DNA of 64,000 nt, from positions 1-64,000 of the forward strand of contig NZ_MVIW01000013.1 in the NCBI RefSeq assembly GCF_002072185.1, written 5' to 3'. The translations under genes were made by a program, and so were the position numbers. Below, one piece after another: positions 9,379 through 18,595 of this stretch; positions within the stretch are counted from its first letter, which is position 1; every line of letters starts with the position of its first letter. Source of the DNA: Actinomyces denticolens. Its GTDB lineage: Bacteria; Actinomycetota; Actinomycetes; Actinomycetales; Actinomycetaceae. The notes under the pieces are model-generated. The model had not been told where the DNA came from. It searched no databases and was given only the letters and a program-made list of their open reading frames with translations.

Positions 9379-11649
9379 GTGAGCAGGCGACGGCGGAACC
9401 CCCAGCAGCGCTTCGCGCGCGCAGTGGTCCACGGCATCATCCTGCTCACCGTCCTCGGGATGATCCTGACGATGGTCGGCATGGCTGCCACCGCCTTCGC
9501 CCAGGCCCCGACGACGGCGCCCCCCGACGCCCGGCAGGCCGAGGGGACCGCTGCGCCCGCCCCCATCGTCGTACTGGGGACCCGCGATCTGAGCTGGGGA
9601 GGCCTCCGCGAGATCGCGGGCTCCTCCTCCCCCGCCGCCGGCGATGCCGGCTCCCTCCTCGACGCCGCGGGCGGCGGCGAGCCCGTCAATGTCGTTGTGC
9701 GCTCGGCGAACCCGGCCACCTGCCCGGCCGACGGCTGGCTGACCCTCGGCGCCGGGTCCCGCGCCCGCGCCCTGCCCCCCGGCGCCGCATCCGCCCCGGG
9801 CGCCCCCGCCTGCCTGGGCGCCCCGGACGCGGCATCCGCCCTGGCCGCCTCCAGAGACTCCGGCTACGGGGCCCGCCCCGGGGCGCTGGCCACCGCCCTG
9901 GCGGAGGCCGGCGTGCCCGCCACCGCCATCGGGGACACCGCCTCCCTCGCGCTGGCCGCCGAGGGCGGGGCCGCCACGCCCGGCGACAGCCTCGAGGCCC
10001 TCCTGGCCTCCGGCCCCAGCGGGCTGGTCCTCGTCGACACCGCCATCGGGGCCGCCACCGCCGAGCAGCGGGTGACGTCCCTGGCGCGCTCCCGCGAGGC
10101 TGTCCTGGCCGCGACGCCGCGGGCGAGGGTCGTCATCGTCTCCGTCGCCGACGCCGAGAGCCCCGGCCCACAGATCGGCATCCTGCCCGCGGGCACCGCC
10201 TCCCCGCGGGGCCGCGACGGCGGGCTGCTCGTCGGCGAGTCCACCCACCAGGCAGGGCTCATCCAGCTCACCGACCTCGCTCCCACGATTCTCGCCGCGC
10301 TCACCGGGAGCCCCCGCCCGGGCAGCGCCTCCGCGCGGATGACGGGCAGCGCTCTCGCCCTGCCCGACTCCCCTCCCCCATCCGCGGGCGTCACCGACTC
10401 CGCAGGGGCTCGCGCGGTGAGCCGGCTCGCCGACGACGCCCTGCGCGCCCGCGCCTCCCATCTGTCCACGATCCCATCCGCGCTGCTCATCATCGTCGCT
10501 TCCGGGGCGCTCGCGCTCACGGCCGCCCTCGCCCTGCGGCGCCCGCGCCCGCCGCGCGCGCCGGCGGCCCTGCGAGCAACGGCGCTGGCGGCATCGTGCC
10601 TGCCGCTCGCCGCGCTCCTGTCCGGGGCCATTCCCTGGTGGCGCGCCGGGGCGTCGGCGGGCGAGCCCTCATCGGCCGCCGTGGCCGCTGCCGTCGCCTC
10701 GATCCTGGTCATCGGCGGCGCTCTCGCCGGGTTCGTCGCGCTCGCCGCTCGGGCCGTGGACGCCGCGCGCCCCGTGCGCCCCGTGCGCCCCGCGGGGCTC
10801 GTCGCGGCGCTCACGGCGTCGGCCTGGCTGCTCGACGCCGCCCTCGGGGCGCCGCTGGCACTCAACGGCGCCCTAGGCATGGACACCGTGGTCGCGGGCC
10901 GCTTCTACGGCATGTCCAACACGGGGTTCGCGATCGCCTCCGCCGCGCTCGTGATCGCGCTCGCCGCGCTGCGCCCCATCATGCCCGAGGGCCGCGGCTG
11001 GACGGTGGGCATGGTGGCGCTCGCGGGCGGCGGAGCGCTGGTGCTCGACGGCGCGCCCTGGCTCGGCGCGGATCTGGGAGGCGCGCTCACACTCGCGCCC
11101 GTGCTCGTGGTGCTGGCCGTCGCCCTCGTCGCCCCGCGGCCGAACGGTCGGGGCCGACTGCGGCCCGCCCTGGGGGCGGGCGCGGGAATGCTGGCGGTCG
11201 GGGCGATCCTGGCGGGGCTCGATCTCACCCGCCCGGCCGATCGCCGAACCCACCTGGGGCGCTTCGCGGCGGACCTGACCGACGGCTCGGCCTGGAGCAC
11301 GCTGGGGCGCAAGGCCGGGGCCCTTGTCGCGCCCTTCCTCAGCAGTGCGCTCGCCCTCGCAGCACTGGCGGTGGGACTGATCGCCGTCGTCGGCGCGGCA
11401 TGGTGGGGGGCCCGGGAGCGCCGGGCGTGGCGCGAGGGGCGGTCCGCCTACCAGTGGCTCGCCGCGGGATCCGCCACCGCTCCGCACCGGGTGAGGCCCG
11501 CACTGGCGGGGTTGGGAGTGCTCGTCGTCGTCGAGACGCTGCTCAATGACTCGGGGCCGTCCATGGCCGTGATCTCAGCCGCCGTGGCAGCGCCCCTCAT
11601 CGCGCTGGAGCTGATGCCGACGCGCCCGGGGCCCGAGCAGCGGGCCTGA
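9379..11649 (+). CDS. membrane protein with N-terminal extracytoplasmic alkaline-phosphatase-like domain
   Basis: A 756-residue protein of unknown function. A cytoplasmic Arg-rich start and one helix (residues ~15-40, signal anchor ending AFAQA) lead into a ~330-residue exported domain. That domain has LVLVDTAIG and LIQLTDLAPTILAALTG, the latter resembling the C-terminal strand of alkaline-phosphatase-superfamily enzymes, although a full metal site is not evident. The second half (residues ~370-740) has about ten membrane helices with GRFYGMSNTGFAIASAAL, a signature seen in an uncharacterised actinobacterial membrane family. The start is GTG. It converges on the glycosyltransferase gene. Confidence 0.7.
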   Translation: MSRRRRNPQQRFARAVVHGIILLTVLGMILTMVGMAATAFAQAPTTAPPDARQAEGTAAPAPIVVLGTRDLSWGGLREIAGSSSPAAGDAGSLLDAAGGGEPVNVVVRSANPATCPADGWLTLGAGSRARALPPGAASAPGAPACLGAPDAASALAASRDSGYGARPGALATALAEAGVPATAIGDTASLALAAEGGAATPGDSLEALLASGPSGLVLVDTAIGAATAEQRVTSLARSREAVLAATPRARVVIVSVADAESPGPQIGILPAGTASPRGRDGGLLVGESTHQAGLIQLTDLAPTILAALTGSPRPGSASARMTGSALALPDSPPPSAGVTDSAGARAVSRLADDALRARASHLSTIPSALLIIVASGALALTAALALRRPRPPRAPAALRATALAASCLPLAALLSGAIPWWRAGASAGEPSSAAVAAAVASILVIGGALAGFVALAARAVDAARPVRPVRPAGLVAALTASAWLLDAALGAPLALNGALGMDTVVAGRFYGMSNTGFAIASAALVIALAALRPIMPEGRGWTVGMVALAGGGALVLDGAPWLGADLGGALTLAPVLVVLAVALVAPRPNGRGRLRPALGAGAGMLAVGAILAGLDLTRPADRRTHLGRFAADLTDGSAWSTLGRKAGALVAPFLSSALALAALAVGLIAVVGAAWWGARERRAWREGRSAYQWLAAGSATAPHRVRPALAGLGVLVVVETLLNDSGPSMAVISAAVAAPLIALELMPTRPGPEQRA

Positions 11650-11657
11650 GACCCGCG

Positions 11658-11673
11658 GAGCGCTTATGCGCTC
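11658..11673. terminator. short bidirectional hairpin between convergent genes
   Basis: GAGCGC-TTAT-GCGCTC, a 6-bp stem with a 4-nt loop in the 30-bp gap between two convergent genes; no T-tract. Confidence 0.45.
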
Positions 11674-11679
11674 GACGGC

Positions 11680-12570
11680 TCAGTCCTGGGCAACGGGATC
11701 GGCCTCGGCCGGCGCCTGACGATCGGCGCCCTGCTCGTCGCCGCCGGCCATCGGGGATTCGTCTCCGGCCGGACGCACCGCCCGGAACGCCACGAAGGGC
11801 GCCTGCGCGCGGATCGCGTCCTCGTCGCGCCGGTGAACCGGGACGCGGCGGCCACGGAGCTTGCGCCGGGCGATGGCGTGCATGACGGCGCGGTACTGGG
11901 CGGCGCGGTGGAGTCTGCCGGCCATGTCGTTGCCGGAGGCCCGGTGCTGGATATCGCAGGGGACCTCGATGACGGCCAGGCCCGCGACGAGCACGTCGAT
12001 GGTCATGCCGACCTCCACGCCCCAGCCCTCGGCGAAGGGCTGGGCGGCGTCGTAGGCGGCCCGGGTCAGGCAGCGCTGGCCGGACAGGGGGGCGATCGGC
12101 GCCCAGCCGGTGGTGGCGGCGATGGCGCGGCGGGCCGCGCGCACAACGCGGCCCCGCCCGCCGGCGCCCGCCTGCTTGGGCAGAACGGCGATGGACATGT
12201 CCGCAGCGCCGTCGAGCACCGGCGGGACCAGGTCGGCGCAGGCGGCGGCGGAGTCGCCGAGGTCGCCGTCGATGAAGAGCAGGAGGCGGGTGGGGCCGTC
12301 CTCGTAGTCGCGCATGGCGACGACGCCCGCGCCGGTCTCCATCGCGGAGGCCTTGCCCCGGCTCACCGAGTGGCGGACGGTGACGGCACCGGCGCAGCGC
12401 GCAGCGCTCTGGGTGGAGTCGGTGGATCCGTCATCGACGACGACGACGAGGTCGACTCGCGGGATGGCGCGGCAGGCGCGGACCGTGGCCGCGATGCGGT
12501 CGGCCTCGTCCTTGGCGGGGATGACCACGGCGACGCGTTGATCGGCTCGTGGTGCGGAGGACGAACTCAC
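11680..12570 (-). CDS. family 2 glycosyltransferase
   Basis: A 296-residue GT-A enzyme, probably transferring a nucleotide-activated sugar in the cytosol. It opens VAVVIPAKDEADRI, then VVVDDGSTDST, then the metal-binding FIDGDLGD, and SGQRCLTRAAY followed by GWGVEVGMTID, a pattern close to glucosyl-3-phosphoglycerate synthase-like GT2/GT81 enzymes. No membrane segment is seen; the C-terminal ~50 residues are low-complexity. The GTG at 12570 is preferred over the ATG at 12588 because TAGGCT lies exactly 7 nt before it. Its substrate is not determinable. Confidence 0.85.
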   Translation of the reverse strand: MSSSSAPRADQRVAVVIPAKDEADRIAATVRACRAIPRVDLVVVVDDGSTDSTQSAARCAGAVTVRHSVSRGKASAMETGAGVVAMRDYEDGPTRLLLFIDGDLGDSAAACADLVPPVLDGAADMSIAVLPKQAGAGGRGRVVRAARRAIAATTGWAPIAPLSGQRCLTRAAYDAAQPFAEGWGVEVGMTIDVLVAGLAVIEVPCDIQHRASGNDMAGRLHRAAQYRAVMHAIARRKLRGRRVPVHRRDEDAIRAQAPFVAFRAVRPAGDESPMAGGDEQGADRQAPAEADPVAQD

Positions 12571-12577
12571 GGGGGCA

Positions 12578-12583
12578 AGCCTA
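12578..12583 (-). promoter_or_regulatory. predicted -10 element deciding the glycosyltransferase start
   Basis: Minus-strand TAGGCT lies 7 nt before GTG 12570. An upstream in-frame ATG at 12588 would lie before this -10 and would not be in the transcript. Confidence 0.5.
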
Positions 12584-12848
12584 ATCATGAACGGGGCCCC
12601 TGTGTGGGATCGGACGAGTCCGCCTCGCGTCTCGGCTCGGCAACGACCAGCGCCTCCGTTGCTGAAAGCTTGCGGATTCCATGCGTTTGCCCAGGTGGCT
12701 TTCGCGGCCGGTGGAAACCCTCTCCGGAGCGTGCGACCCTGGACCCAGGGACCCGTCAACGGCGACGGGCCCCATCCGTACCACCGCAGACTCCCCGCAG
12801 CGCCCCTCGCGCCCTTCGCCGGGCTTCTCGCTCACCGGGCGCGGACGC

Positions 12849-14669
12849 TCAGGCGGCGGAGCGCCTGCCCGCCATGAACCACCAGGCCGCTCCTCCGACG
12901 CCGACCAGGGCGGCCGGGGTGAGGATCCAGGGGAGCATGTCCAATCCATCAGTGCCCTGCTCGCTCGGAGCCGCCGCCTGGGTGGCCGGGGCCGCCTGCT
13001 GGGAACCGGACTCGGACGACGGCGCGCCGCTGGGGTTGGTCGTCGAGGTCGAGCGCGGGGTCCGTGTCGGACTCGGGCCGGTGCTGCCCTGCGGGACGGG
13101 GTTCGGGGCCGCATTGGAGGCCAGCGGGCTGGGTGTGCTACCTGCGGAGGGGTTGGTCGCGTCGCGCTGGACCTGGCCGACGGCGTTGGCCGAGCCGTCA
13201 CGACCGGCCGGGACCGGGTTGGGCGAGGCGGGGGCGACGACGCTGCCGGGGTTCGTGGCGCCGGGCAGGGAGAGAGCGCCCCGCGCTGCGGCACCGGGGT
13301 CGGCCTGGGGGGCGGGCGCCTGCGGGGCCGGAGCGGCGGGCCCCGCGATCTCAGGAGCGGAAGGTGCCTCCGGAGCCCGTGGGGCGGGGGCCTGCGGGGC
13401 CGGAGCCTGTGGGGCAGGGTCCCCCGGAAGCCCCGGTGCGGGGATCCCGGGAGCGTCGTCGTCCGGGAGGCCCTGGCCACCGCCGTCGCCGCCGCCCAGA
13501 TCATCGCCGGGGTTCTCCGGCAGGGGGGCGGGGTTCTCAGGGCGGGGTCGGGGCGGCGGCCCCGGGTTCTCCGGGCCGGGGCCCGGGGAGGGGGCGGGAT
13601 CAGGGGCGTCCGGCCCCGGGTTGGGCTTCGGCTCGGGCTGAGGCCTGGGCGTATCCGGCTCCCCGGGCTCCCCGGGCGCGTCCGGGGCCGGCGCGTGGGA
13701 GGTCGCCGTGAGAGTGCGGAGGATGCCATCGGCGCCGATGTAGGTCGCGGAGGCCTCGCCCTCGAAGTCGGGGCCCGGGGTGAAGACGACCTTCCCGTTC
13801 TCATCGGTGGACCAGGTGCCGACGCCCTCTTCGTGCTGGGGGGCCAGATCACCTCCCGCTCCCGCCGGAATGGTGAACTCCGCCCGGCCGTCGACGATCT
13901 GCTTGGTATCGGTGTTCGGGTCGGCCTCAGGGGCCCTGTCCTCACCCGGATTGGCCCGCGGAGCGGGGTTCGGTGCCTCCCCGTCCTGGGGCTCGTCGCC
14001 CCGCCGGTCGTCCTGGTCGTCGCGGTCCTCGGGGTTCTGCGGGACGTCCGGGTTCCCGGGCGTCCTCGGGCGCAGGACGTTGTCATCGTGCCGGGGGGTG
14101 TTCCGGCCCTCGGGAGCGTCCTGGTCGCGGTCCGCGTCCCCCTGCGGGTCGTCCTGGTCGTCGCGGTCCTCGGGGTTCTGCGGGACGTCCGGGTTCCCGG
14201 GCGTCCTCGGGCGCAGGGCGTTGTCATCGTGCCGGGGGGTGTTCCGGCCCTCGGGAGCGTCCTCGTCATCGGCCTGCGGGTCGGCGTCCTGGCCATCCTC
14301 GCGCTCCCGCGGATCGGCCGCGTCCCGACGCTCGGCGTTCCGGTCCTGGGGGGCGCCCTTCTGACCGCCGGCGCCTTCGCCCCGGTCCTGCTCGTCGTCC
14401 TGGGGCTCGGCCTGCTGCTTGCCCGCCCGCCCCTCGTCCTGGGGCTGGGCGGGGTCCGCGCCTCGCTCGCCCCGGTCGTCCTGCCGGGCCTCGTCCTGCG
14501 CGCCCGCCCGGTCGGCGGCCCGATCGCCGTGGTTCTGGGCACCGGGGTCGGCGGGGGCGTCAACGCCCGGCTCCGGGCTCTCATCGGCAGTTGCCGACGG
14601 GCTGATAACCGCGATGGAGGCGGCGATGGCAAGGGCGAGGGCGCCGTTCCCGGCGATGGGGTGCTTCAC
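12849..14669 (-). CDS. cell-surface proline-rich stalk protein with internal duplication
   Basis: A 606-residue exported protein. A signal peptide (LALAIAASIAVISPSATA) is followed by ~240 acidic Asp/Glu/Arg/Pro-rich residues containing two nearly identical copies of DAPEGRNTPRHDDN plus the following ~25 residues. A small beta domain comes next (AEFTIPAGAGG to GEASATYIGADG) that resembles CshA-type surface repeats, then a ~280-residue Pro/Ala/Gly stalk and a C-terminal helix ending in Arg residues. No LPxTG sortase motif is seen, so it is likely membrane-anchored through the C-terminal helix. The start is GTG with GGGAG 6 nt upstream. A role in adhesion is inferred only from layout. Confidence 0.75.
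   Translation of the reverse strand: MKHPIAGNGALALAIAASIAVISPSATADESPEPGVDAPADPGAQNHGDRAADRAGAQDEARQDDRGERGADPAQPQDEGRAGKQQAEPQDDEQDRGEGAGGQKGAPQDRNAERRDAADPREREDGQDADPQADDEDAPEGRNTPRHDDNALRPRTPGNPDVPQNPEDRDDQDDPQGDADRDQDAPEGRNTPRHDDNVLRPRTPGNPDVPQNPEDRDDQDDRRGDEPQDGEAPNPAPRANPGEDRAPEADPNTDTKQIVDGRAEFTIPAGAGGDLAPQHEEGVGTWSTDENGKVVFTPGPDFEGEASATYIGADGILRTLTATSHAPAPDAPGEPGEPDTPRPQPEPKPNPGPDAPDPAPSPGPGPENPGPPPRPRPENPAPLPENPGDDLGGGDGGGQGLPDDDAPGIPAPGLPGDPAPQAPAPQAPAPRAPEAPSAPEIAGPAAPAPQAPAPQADPGAAARGALSLPGATNPGSVVAPASPNPVPAGRDGSANAVGQVQRDATNPSAGSTPSPLASNAAPNPVPQGSTGPSPTRTPRSTSTTNPSGAPSSESGSQQAAPATQAAAPSEQGTDGLDMLPWILTPAALVGVGGAAWWFMAGRRSAA
14008..14262. repeat. 114-bp direct repeat within surface-protein gene
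   Basis: Copies at 14008-14121 and 14149-14262 (141-bp offset, in frame, 47 codons) differ at about one position. The near identity implies recent duplication and makes copy-number change by slippage or recombination likely. Confidence 0.85.
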
Positions 14670-14779
14670 AGGATCTCCCAGGGTGGAGTGTCACGGGCTG
14701 ATAACGAGGCTAGCAGGGTCCGCGCGTCGGCGGTAGCGCAGGTCTGTGCAGTTCGTGCAGTTCACGCGGTTCACGCGGT

Positions 14780-17284
14780 TCAGTGCAGGAGGGCGTACAC
14801 CTTCCACGTCGCGGCATCGGAGTCGACGACGAACGAGTAGTCCCCGGCGCCTCCCCACGGGATGGCCGGGGAGGCGGCGTCGATCGGCTGGGTCGTCGTC
14901 GGATCGGACATCTGCGCGTAGAGCCACTGCTCGGATGCGGTCTGGCCGTAGTAGTAGGCGCCGTCGCAGGTCGCCGGGGCGAGAGCGGCCTGAGTCATCG
15001 AGGGCTGATCGCCAGTGGTCATGATCACCTGTCCGACCGCGTGGATCGACCTCTCCGGGAAGCCGATGACGCTGGCGGGCAGGGTCGTCACGTCCAGCCC
15101 GGACATCGAGGCGAGGCGGGTGCCGTCGTCGGCGCTGAACAGGCCCAGGGTGCCGCCGGTCGCGTCATTCCAGCCCACCGCCACGAGCGAGGCGGTCACC
15201 GTGCAGATGTAGGCCGGGGCCGCGCCCGTCCCGCCGTCGCCGACCAGCGTCCCCTCGCCCACGGCGCCCGCGCGGGAGATCCGCGAGTAGTGGGCGTTGC
15301 CGTCCACCACGAGGACATGGCTGTCCGTGGCCGCGGTAGCGGTATGCCCACTGGGCACGGTCACCGTGTAGACGCCCTGGCTGTCGACGCCGGCGGCCGA
15401 GGAGTTCGGCAGGGTGAAGAGCGGATTGCCCCCCACCCAGCTCACCGTGGCCCCCTGCGGCGGGGTGACGCTCGTGGGCGCTCCCAGGGAGGTGCCGGTC
15501 AGCGGGTACCAGGACATCCCGGTCGGGGCGACGGCCCAGATCGCCGCGCTCCCTCCCATGGAGCCCAGCACGAGCGCCTGGGCGTCGGCCGGAGCGCTCT
15601 GGCTGCTCACCGGCGCGCCATTGACGTCGAGGACGTCGAGCGTCGAGCCCGGCGTGAGGATGGCCACACCATCACTCAGCGCCAGAGGGCTCGTCTGCGG
15701 CTTGATCTCGGCCTCCCAGACAGCCTTGCTGCTGAGCGGCGACGGCGCGGAGTGCGAGGGCAGGGCGATCGTCCCGCTCGGTCGCGGCGTCGTCGACGCG
15801 GACCCGGCTGTGGACTCCGACGGCGCCATCACCTTGACGAGGAGGGCGACGGCGCCCGCCGTGCCGATGACCCCACCACCCAGAAGGATGGCGCGCCGGC
15901 GGACCCGGTGCCCGTCGGTTCGTCCCGGCGCCTCGTCGTCGGCTCCGTCCCCGCTCGACGGCAGGGCCTGGGAGGTGTACTGGTACGACGGCGCCGACGG
16001 TCCCGCGCCGCTCATCGGCTGGTTCCAGTCGCGCGGCGAGGCGGCGGGCGCGGGGGCGAACGGCTCCGCCGCGGGCGCGGCCTGCGCGGGTTCCTGGACC
16101 TGCGAGTCGGGGCGGGCGGGGTTGACGGAATCGTCCTGGTGGAGCGCGGAGCCGTGCGGGGGAGCCGGCTCGGGGGAGGGCGATCGCTGGGCGGTCGGCT
16201 CGGGCGACGCCGTCCACTGCCCCTCGGCCGGCGCGGGCGTCTCGGCGGCCGGCTCGGGGGACCACCGCCGAGGGACGGAGATCGGCCGGGTGTCCGGGAT
16301 GGGCCGGACCGATGGCGGGCCGTCGAGAGGATCGGGGGCGATGACCGCCTCGGGCGCCTCGGCGGCCTCGAGCACCGGCTCCACCGGAGCGGGTACTGAC
16401 CCCACCGGATCGGGCGCGAGTCCCACCGGCTCCGCCTCCGCCTGCTCGGCCAGCTCCGCCCGCTCGGCCGACGCGGGATCCACGGGGGAGGGCGCGCCTG
16501 GGGAGCGGAGGGCGGGGGCGGGCGCGGCTGAGGACGCCGCGGGGATGGCGGGAGAGGCGGGGGGCACGGGAGGCGCGAGGGGCGCTGCCGGTCGGGGTGC
16601 CGGCATCACCCCGTAGGACCCGTATGCGGAGGACGCGGAGGACGCCGTCGGGTAGCCACGGGTGTCCGGGATCTGCGGGGCCGACGTCGCCTGAGGAGCC
16701 GAGGCCACCTGGGGGGAGGGCGGGGCCTGCTGCTCCGGGGGGAGCCAGTAGACCGGCCCGGGATCCGCGGCGGGCGCGGCCCCGCCGCCCGCCGGCTCGG
16801 TGGCGCCGACCGCACCGGGGCCCATGGCGCCGGGGATCGAGGGGGGCCCGCTGACTGCGAGGGCCTCGTCGGGGTCGATGTCCACCGGGGCGGGGGCTCC
16901 CGCGCTGGTCCACGTCCTGTGGGCGTCCGCGCCAAGGGCCTCCCACTGGTCGTCGGAGGCGAAGGCCATCGCGTCCAAGGGGTCGATGGGGCTGAAGTTG
17001 GTGTCGTTGGGACCGCGCAGGATCGCCCCGGTGATGTCCCCCTTGAGGACGTACCACCGGGAGTCCTGACCGACCCGCACATGCATGGGGGCGAGAACCC
17101 CGTCGCCGTACTGCGTGCCCACCAACCACACGGCCGCGCTGATGCAGGTCACCGCGGGCGCCTGCCCGTCGACGGGCGTCACCTCCTGGCCGTTGATGGT
17201 GATGACGCCGGCGGAGTCGACCTCCGCCTGGATGACCGGGTGGGTGAAGGCCATGCCCAGGAGGTCGGGGGTCATCTTCTGCAT
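14780..17284 (-). CDS. single-pass membrane protein with proline-rich linker and extracytoplasmic domain, unknown function
   Basis: A protein of 834 residues with no recognised family. The N-terminal ~150 residues form a compact cytosolic domain (MQKMTPDLLGMAFTHPV...). About 300 residues of Pro/Ala/Ser/Glu-rich linker follow, then one membrane helix (ILLGGGVIGTAGAVALLVKV), then a ~300-residue exported region of short beta repeats that may be a beta-propeller. The ATG at 17284 is chosen because AAGGA lies 8 nt upstream and the longer open frame has no such site. The long disordered linker suggests that it spans the wall or connects a cytosolic sensor to an outer domain; this is inference. Confidence 0.7.
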   Translation of the reverse strand: MQKMTPDLLGMAFTHPVIQAEVDSAGVITINGQEVTPVDGQAPAVTCISAAVWLVGTQYGDGVLAPMHVRVGQDSRWYVLKGDITGAILRGPNDTNFSPIDPLDAMAFASDDQWEALGADAHRTWTSAGAPAPVDIDPDEALAVSGPPSIPGAMGPGAVGATEPAGGGAAPAADPGPVYWLPPEQQAPPSPQVASAPQATSAPQIPDTRGYPTASSASSAYGSYGVMPAPRPAAPLAPPVPPASPAIPAASSAAPAPALRSPGAPSPVDPASAERAELAEQAEAEPVGLAPDPVGSVPAPVEPVLEAAEAPEAVIAPDPLDGPPSVRPIPDTRPISVPRRWSPEPAAETPAPAEGQWTASPEPTAQRSPSPEPAPPHGSALHQDDSVNPARPDSQVQEPAQAAPAAEPFAPAPAASPRDWNQPMSGAGPSAPSYQYTSQALPSSGDGADDEAPGRTDGHRVRRRAILLGGGVIGTAGAVALLVKVMAPSESTAGSASTTPRPSGTIALPSHSAPSPLSSKAVWEAEIKPQTSPLALSDGVAILTPGSTLDVLDVNGAPVSSQSAPADAQALVLGSMGGSAAIWAVAPTGMSWYPLTGTSLGAPTSVTPPQGATVSWVGGNPLFTLPNSSAAGVDSQGVYTVTVPSGHTATAATDSHVLVVDGNAHYSRISRAGAVGEGTLVGDGGTGAAPAYICTVTASLVAVGWNDATGGTLGLFSADDGTRLASMSGLDVTTLPASVIGFPERSIHAVGQVIMTTGDQPSMTQAALAPATCDGAYYYGQTASEQWLYAQMSDPTTTQPIDAASPAIPWGGAGDYSFVVDSDAATWKVYALLH

Positions 17285-17627
17285 GGCGGTGTCCTTCTTC
17301 GGGGATGCGTCAGGGAGGAGACGGGGCGGCGCCCGGGAGCGCGACGCGCCGTCTCTGAGAGCGACGGCGACGGCAGGGGACGCCGCTGTCCTCAATCCTC
17401 GGACGAGGCCGCACTACTCGTGAAGCGGTGCTGAAGGTAACGGTACCATCACGGCGTTTGGCCGGATATGTGCTGGATTTCGCATCCCACACGCTCGCGC
17501 GACGCCGTCGGGGGCAGTTCCGCCCGACACCCCCGGGCCAGGACGGGACTCGTGGCGCTGGGACGGCGGGATGCCGGGACGGCGGTCCCGGCGGTGCCCA
17601 CCGAGCGGTGGGCGACGGCCGGAGGGG
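17285..17627. other. 343-bp intergenic region
   Basis: Both flanking genes read leftward. The right end carries a hairpin (17596-17613) just after the upstream stop codon. The promoter of the 834-residue membrane protein must lie in the remainder; the palindrome-like GGTAACGGTACC at 17436-17447 is the only notable site. No small gene is supported. Confidence 0.4.
17596..17613 (-). terminator. hairpin after the 17628 gene
   Basis: GCCCACCG and CGGTGGGC form an 8-bp stem separated by AG, starting 15 nt past the stop codon; no T-tract. Confidence 0.4.
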
Positions 17628-18269
17628 TCAGAAGAGGCCGCCGTTCATGACGTGCTCCCATTCCGCAGCGCGGTCCGCACGACGCCCGGCCCCGATGAGG
17701 ATCTGCTGGGCGGCGGGCACATCCTCCACGATCATGGCCGCCATCGCCTGAGCGGTGCCCGACCGGCGGCCCCAGCTCTGCCTGGCGGCGTCGAGCGCCA
17801 TGCCGGCGTCCCCCCACTCCCCCAGCCCGGAGCGCAGGGCGGTGACCAGCGTGTACACCGCAGCGCGCCGCCGCCAGGCCTGCCCGGTCGGAGCGGGGTG
17901 CCGGGCGCGCAGCCGGACGACGAGCTCGTCGTCGGTCTCGAGGTGGACGAGCCAGCCGGAGTGGAGGAGGAGGTCGCCGGCGCCGTCGAGACCCGCCCTC
18001 CAAGCACGGCGGGCGGCGACGGCGGGGGCGGGGGTATCGGTGAAGGTGGGGATGGTGGCCGCCCACTCCCCCAGCCAGACGGCGTCGACGACGGCGGCCA
18101 GGTCCGCGCGCCCCAGGGCGGCGTGGTCGACCAGCTCGGCGGCCTGATCGCACTGCTCCCGGGCCGAGCGTATCCGGTCCTCGTCGAGCCCGTCGGCGAC
18201 GATCCGGGCGACGGCGGGGGAGATCGGTTGCGGGGAGAAGAAGGAGTGGTCGGCGGCGGGCACGGGCAT
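17628..18269 (-). CDS. hypothetical protein, DUF4192-like in composition
   Basis: A soluble protein of 213 residues, alpha-helical and rich in Ala, Arg and Trp. No membrane segment or catalytic motif is seen. The spacing of WLGEWAAT, RRAWRAGLDGAG and LDAARQSWGRR suggests helical hairpins like those in uncharacterised actinobacterial DUF families, but I do not recognise it firmly. The ATG at 18269 has GAAGGAG 3-4 nt upstream; an earlier in-frame ATG at 18533 would run through a repeat of the CGAGACCGGT family and is rejected. Confidence 0.6.
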   Translation of the reverse strand: MPVPAADHSFFSPQPISPAVARIVADGLDEDRIRSAREQCDQAAELVDHAALGRADLAAVVDAVWLGEWAATIPTFTDTPAPAVAARRAWRAGLDGAGDLLLHSGWLVHLETDDELVVRLRARHPAPTGQAWRRRAAVYTLVTALRSGLGEWGDAGMALDAARQSWGRRSGTAQAMAAMIVEDVPAAQQILIGAGRRADRAAEWEHVMNGGLF

Positions 18270-18357
18270 CGCTCCTTCAGGGCCGGGGCGCTCGGGGCGG
18301 CCGGGCGCCGCCGGCATCAGCGTAGGCCAGCGGCGCGACGGAGCGCGACGAGCGGCT

Positions 18358-18416
18358 CCGAGCCGGTCTCGATGCCCGTATCGACCGGTTTCGATGGCGT
18401 TTTCGACCGGTCTCGG
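18358..18416. repeat. CGAGACCGGT-family repeat, three-core array
   Basis: On the minus strand it reads core - aaaacgccat - core - tacgggcat - core, with cores spaced 22-23 bp. The variable blocks match those in the copies at 50996 and 53911. It is not a simple hairpin like the copies at 6481 and 9285. Confidence 0.85.
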
Positions 18417-18535
18417 CGCGCTGGGGAGGGGAGGGGGGTGGGGTGGGAGATGGAGGGGTGGCCGCCGCCGAGGGCTGCAAGAACCCTCCGGCGGCGGCCA
18501 CCCTGAGCTCCGCACCACTGGAGCCGACACCATAA

Positions 18536-18550
18536 TGATAACCGTTCTCG
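18536..18550 (+). promoter_or_regulatory. candidate Fur-family (Zur-like) operator
   Basis: TGATAAC-C-GTTCTCG is a 7-1-7 inverted repeat matching at 5 of 7 pairs, the geometry of actinobacterial Zur/Fur boxes. It lies in the -35/-10 region directly upstream of TAGGAT, where a bound repressor would block RNA polymerase. Class I aldolase needs no metal, so zinc control would make sense. Confidence 0.4.
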
Positions 18551-18552
18551 GC

Positions 18553-18558
18553 TAGGAT
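18553..18558 (+). promoter_or_regulatory. predicted -10 element of the class I aldolase gene
   Basis: TAGGAT, giving a leader of about 30 nt that contains the GAGGAGG ribosome-binding site. Confidence 0.45.
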
Positions 18559-18595
18559 GTCACGTACCAGATCCGATCCCCTGCGAGGAGGCATC

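Larger units (their letters stand above)
18270..18595. other. 326-bp divergent intergenic region upstream of the aldolase
   Basis: Contains a CGAGACCGGT-family repeat (18358-18416), a GC-rich purine tract, then the AT-rich aldolase promoter with a 7-1-7 inverted repeat (18536-18550) directly before a -10 (18553-18558) and a good ribosome-binding site. No gene is seen. Confidence 0.6.

Noticed and set aside
12587-12877. A 96-codon plus-strand frame in the gap between glycosyltransferase and surface-protein genes
   Set aside because: No ribosome-binding site, overlaps the surface gene, and the composition is shadow-like.
12849-14669. Sortase-anchored surface protein
   Set aside because: The C-terminal helix and Arg tail are present but no LPxTG-like motif precedes the helix.
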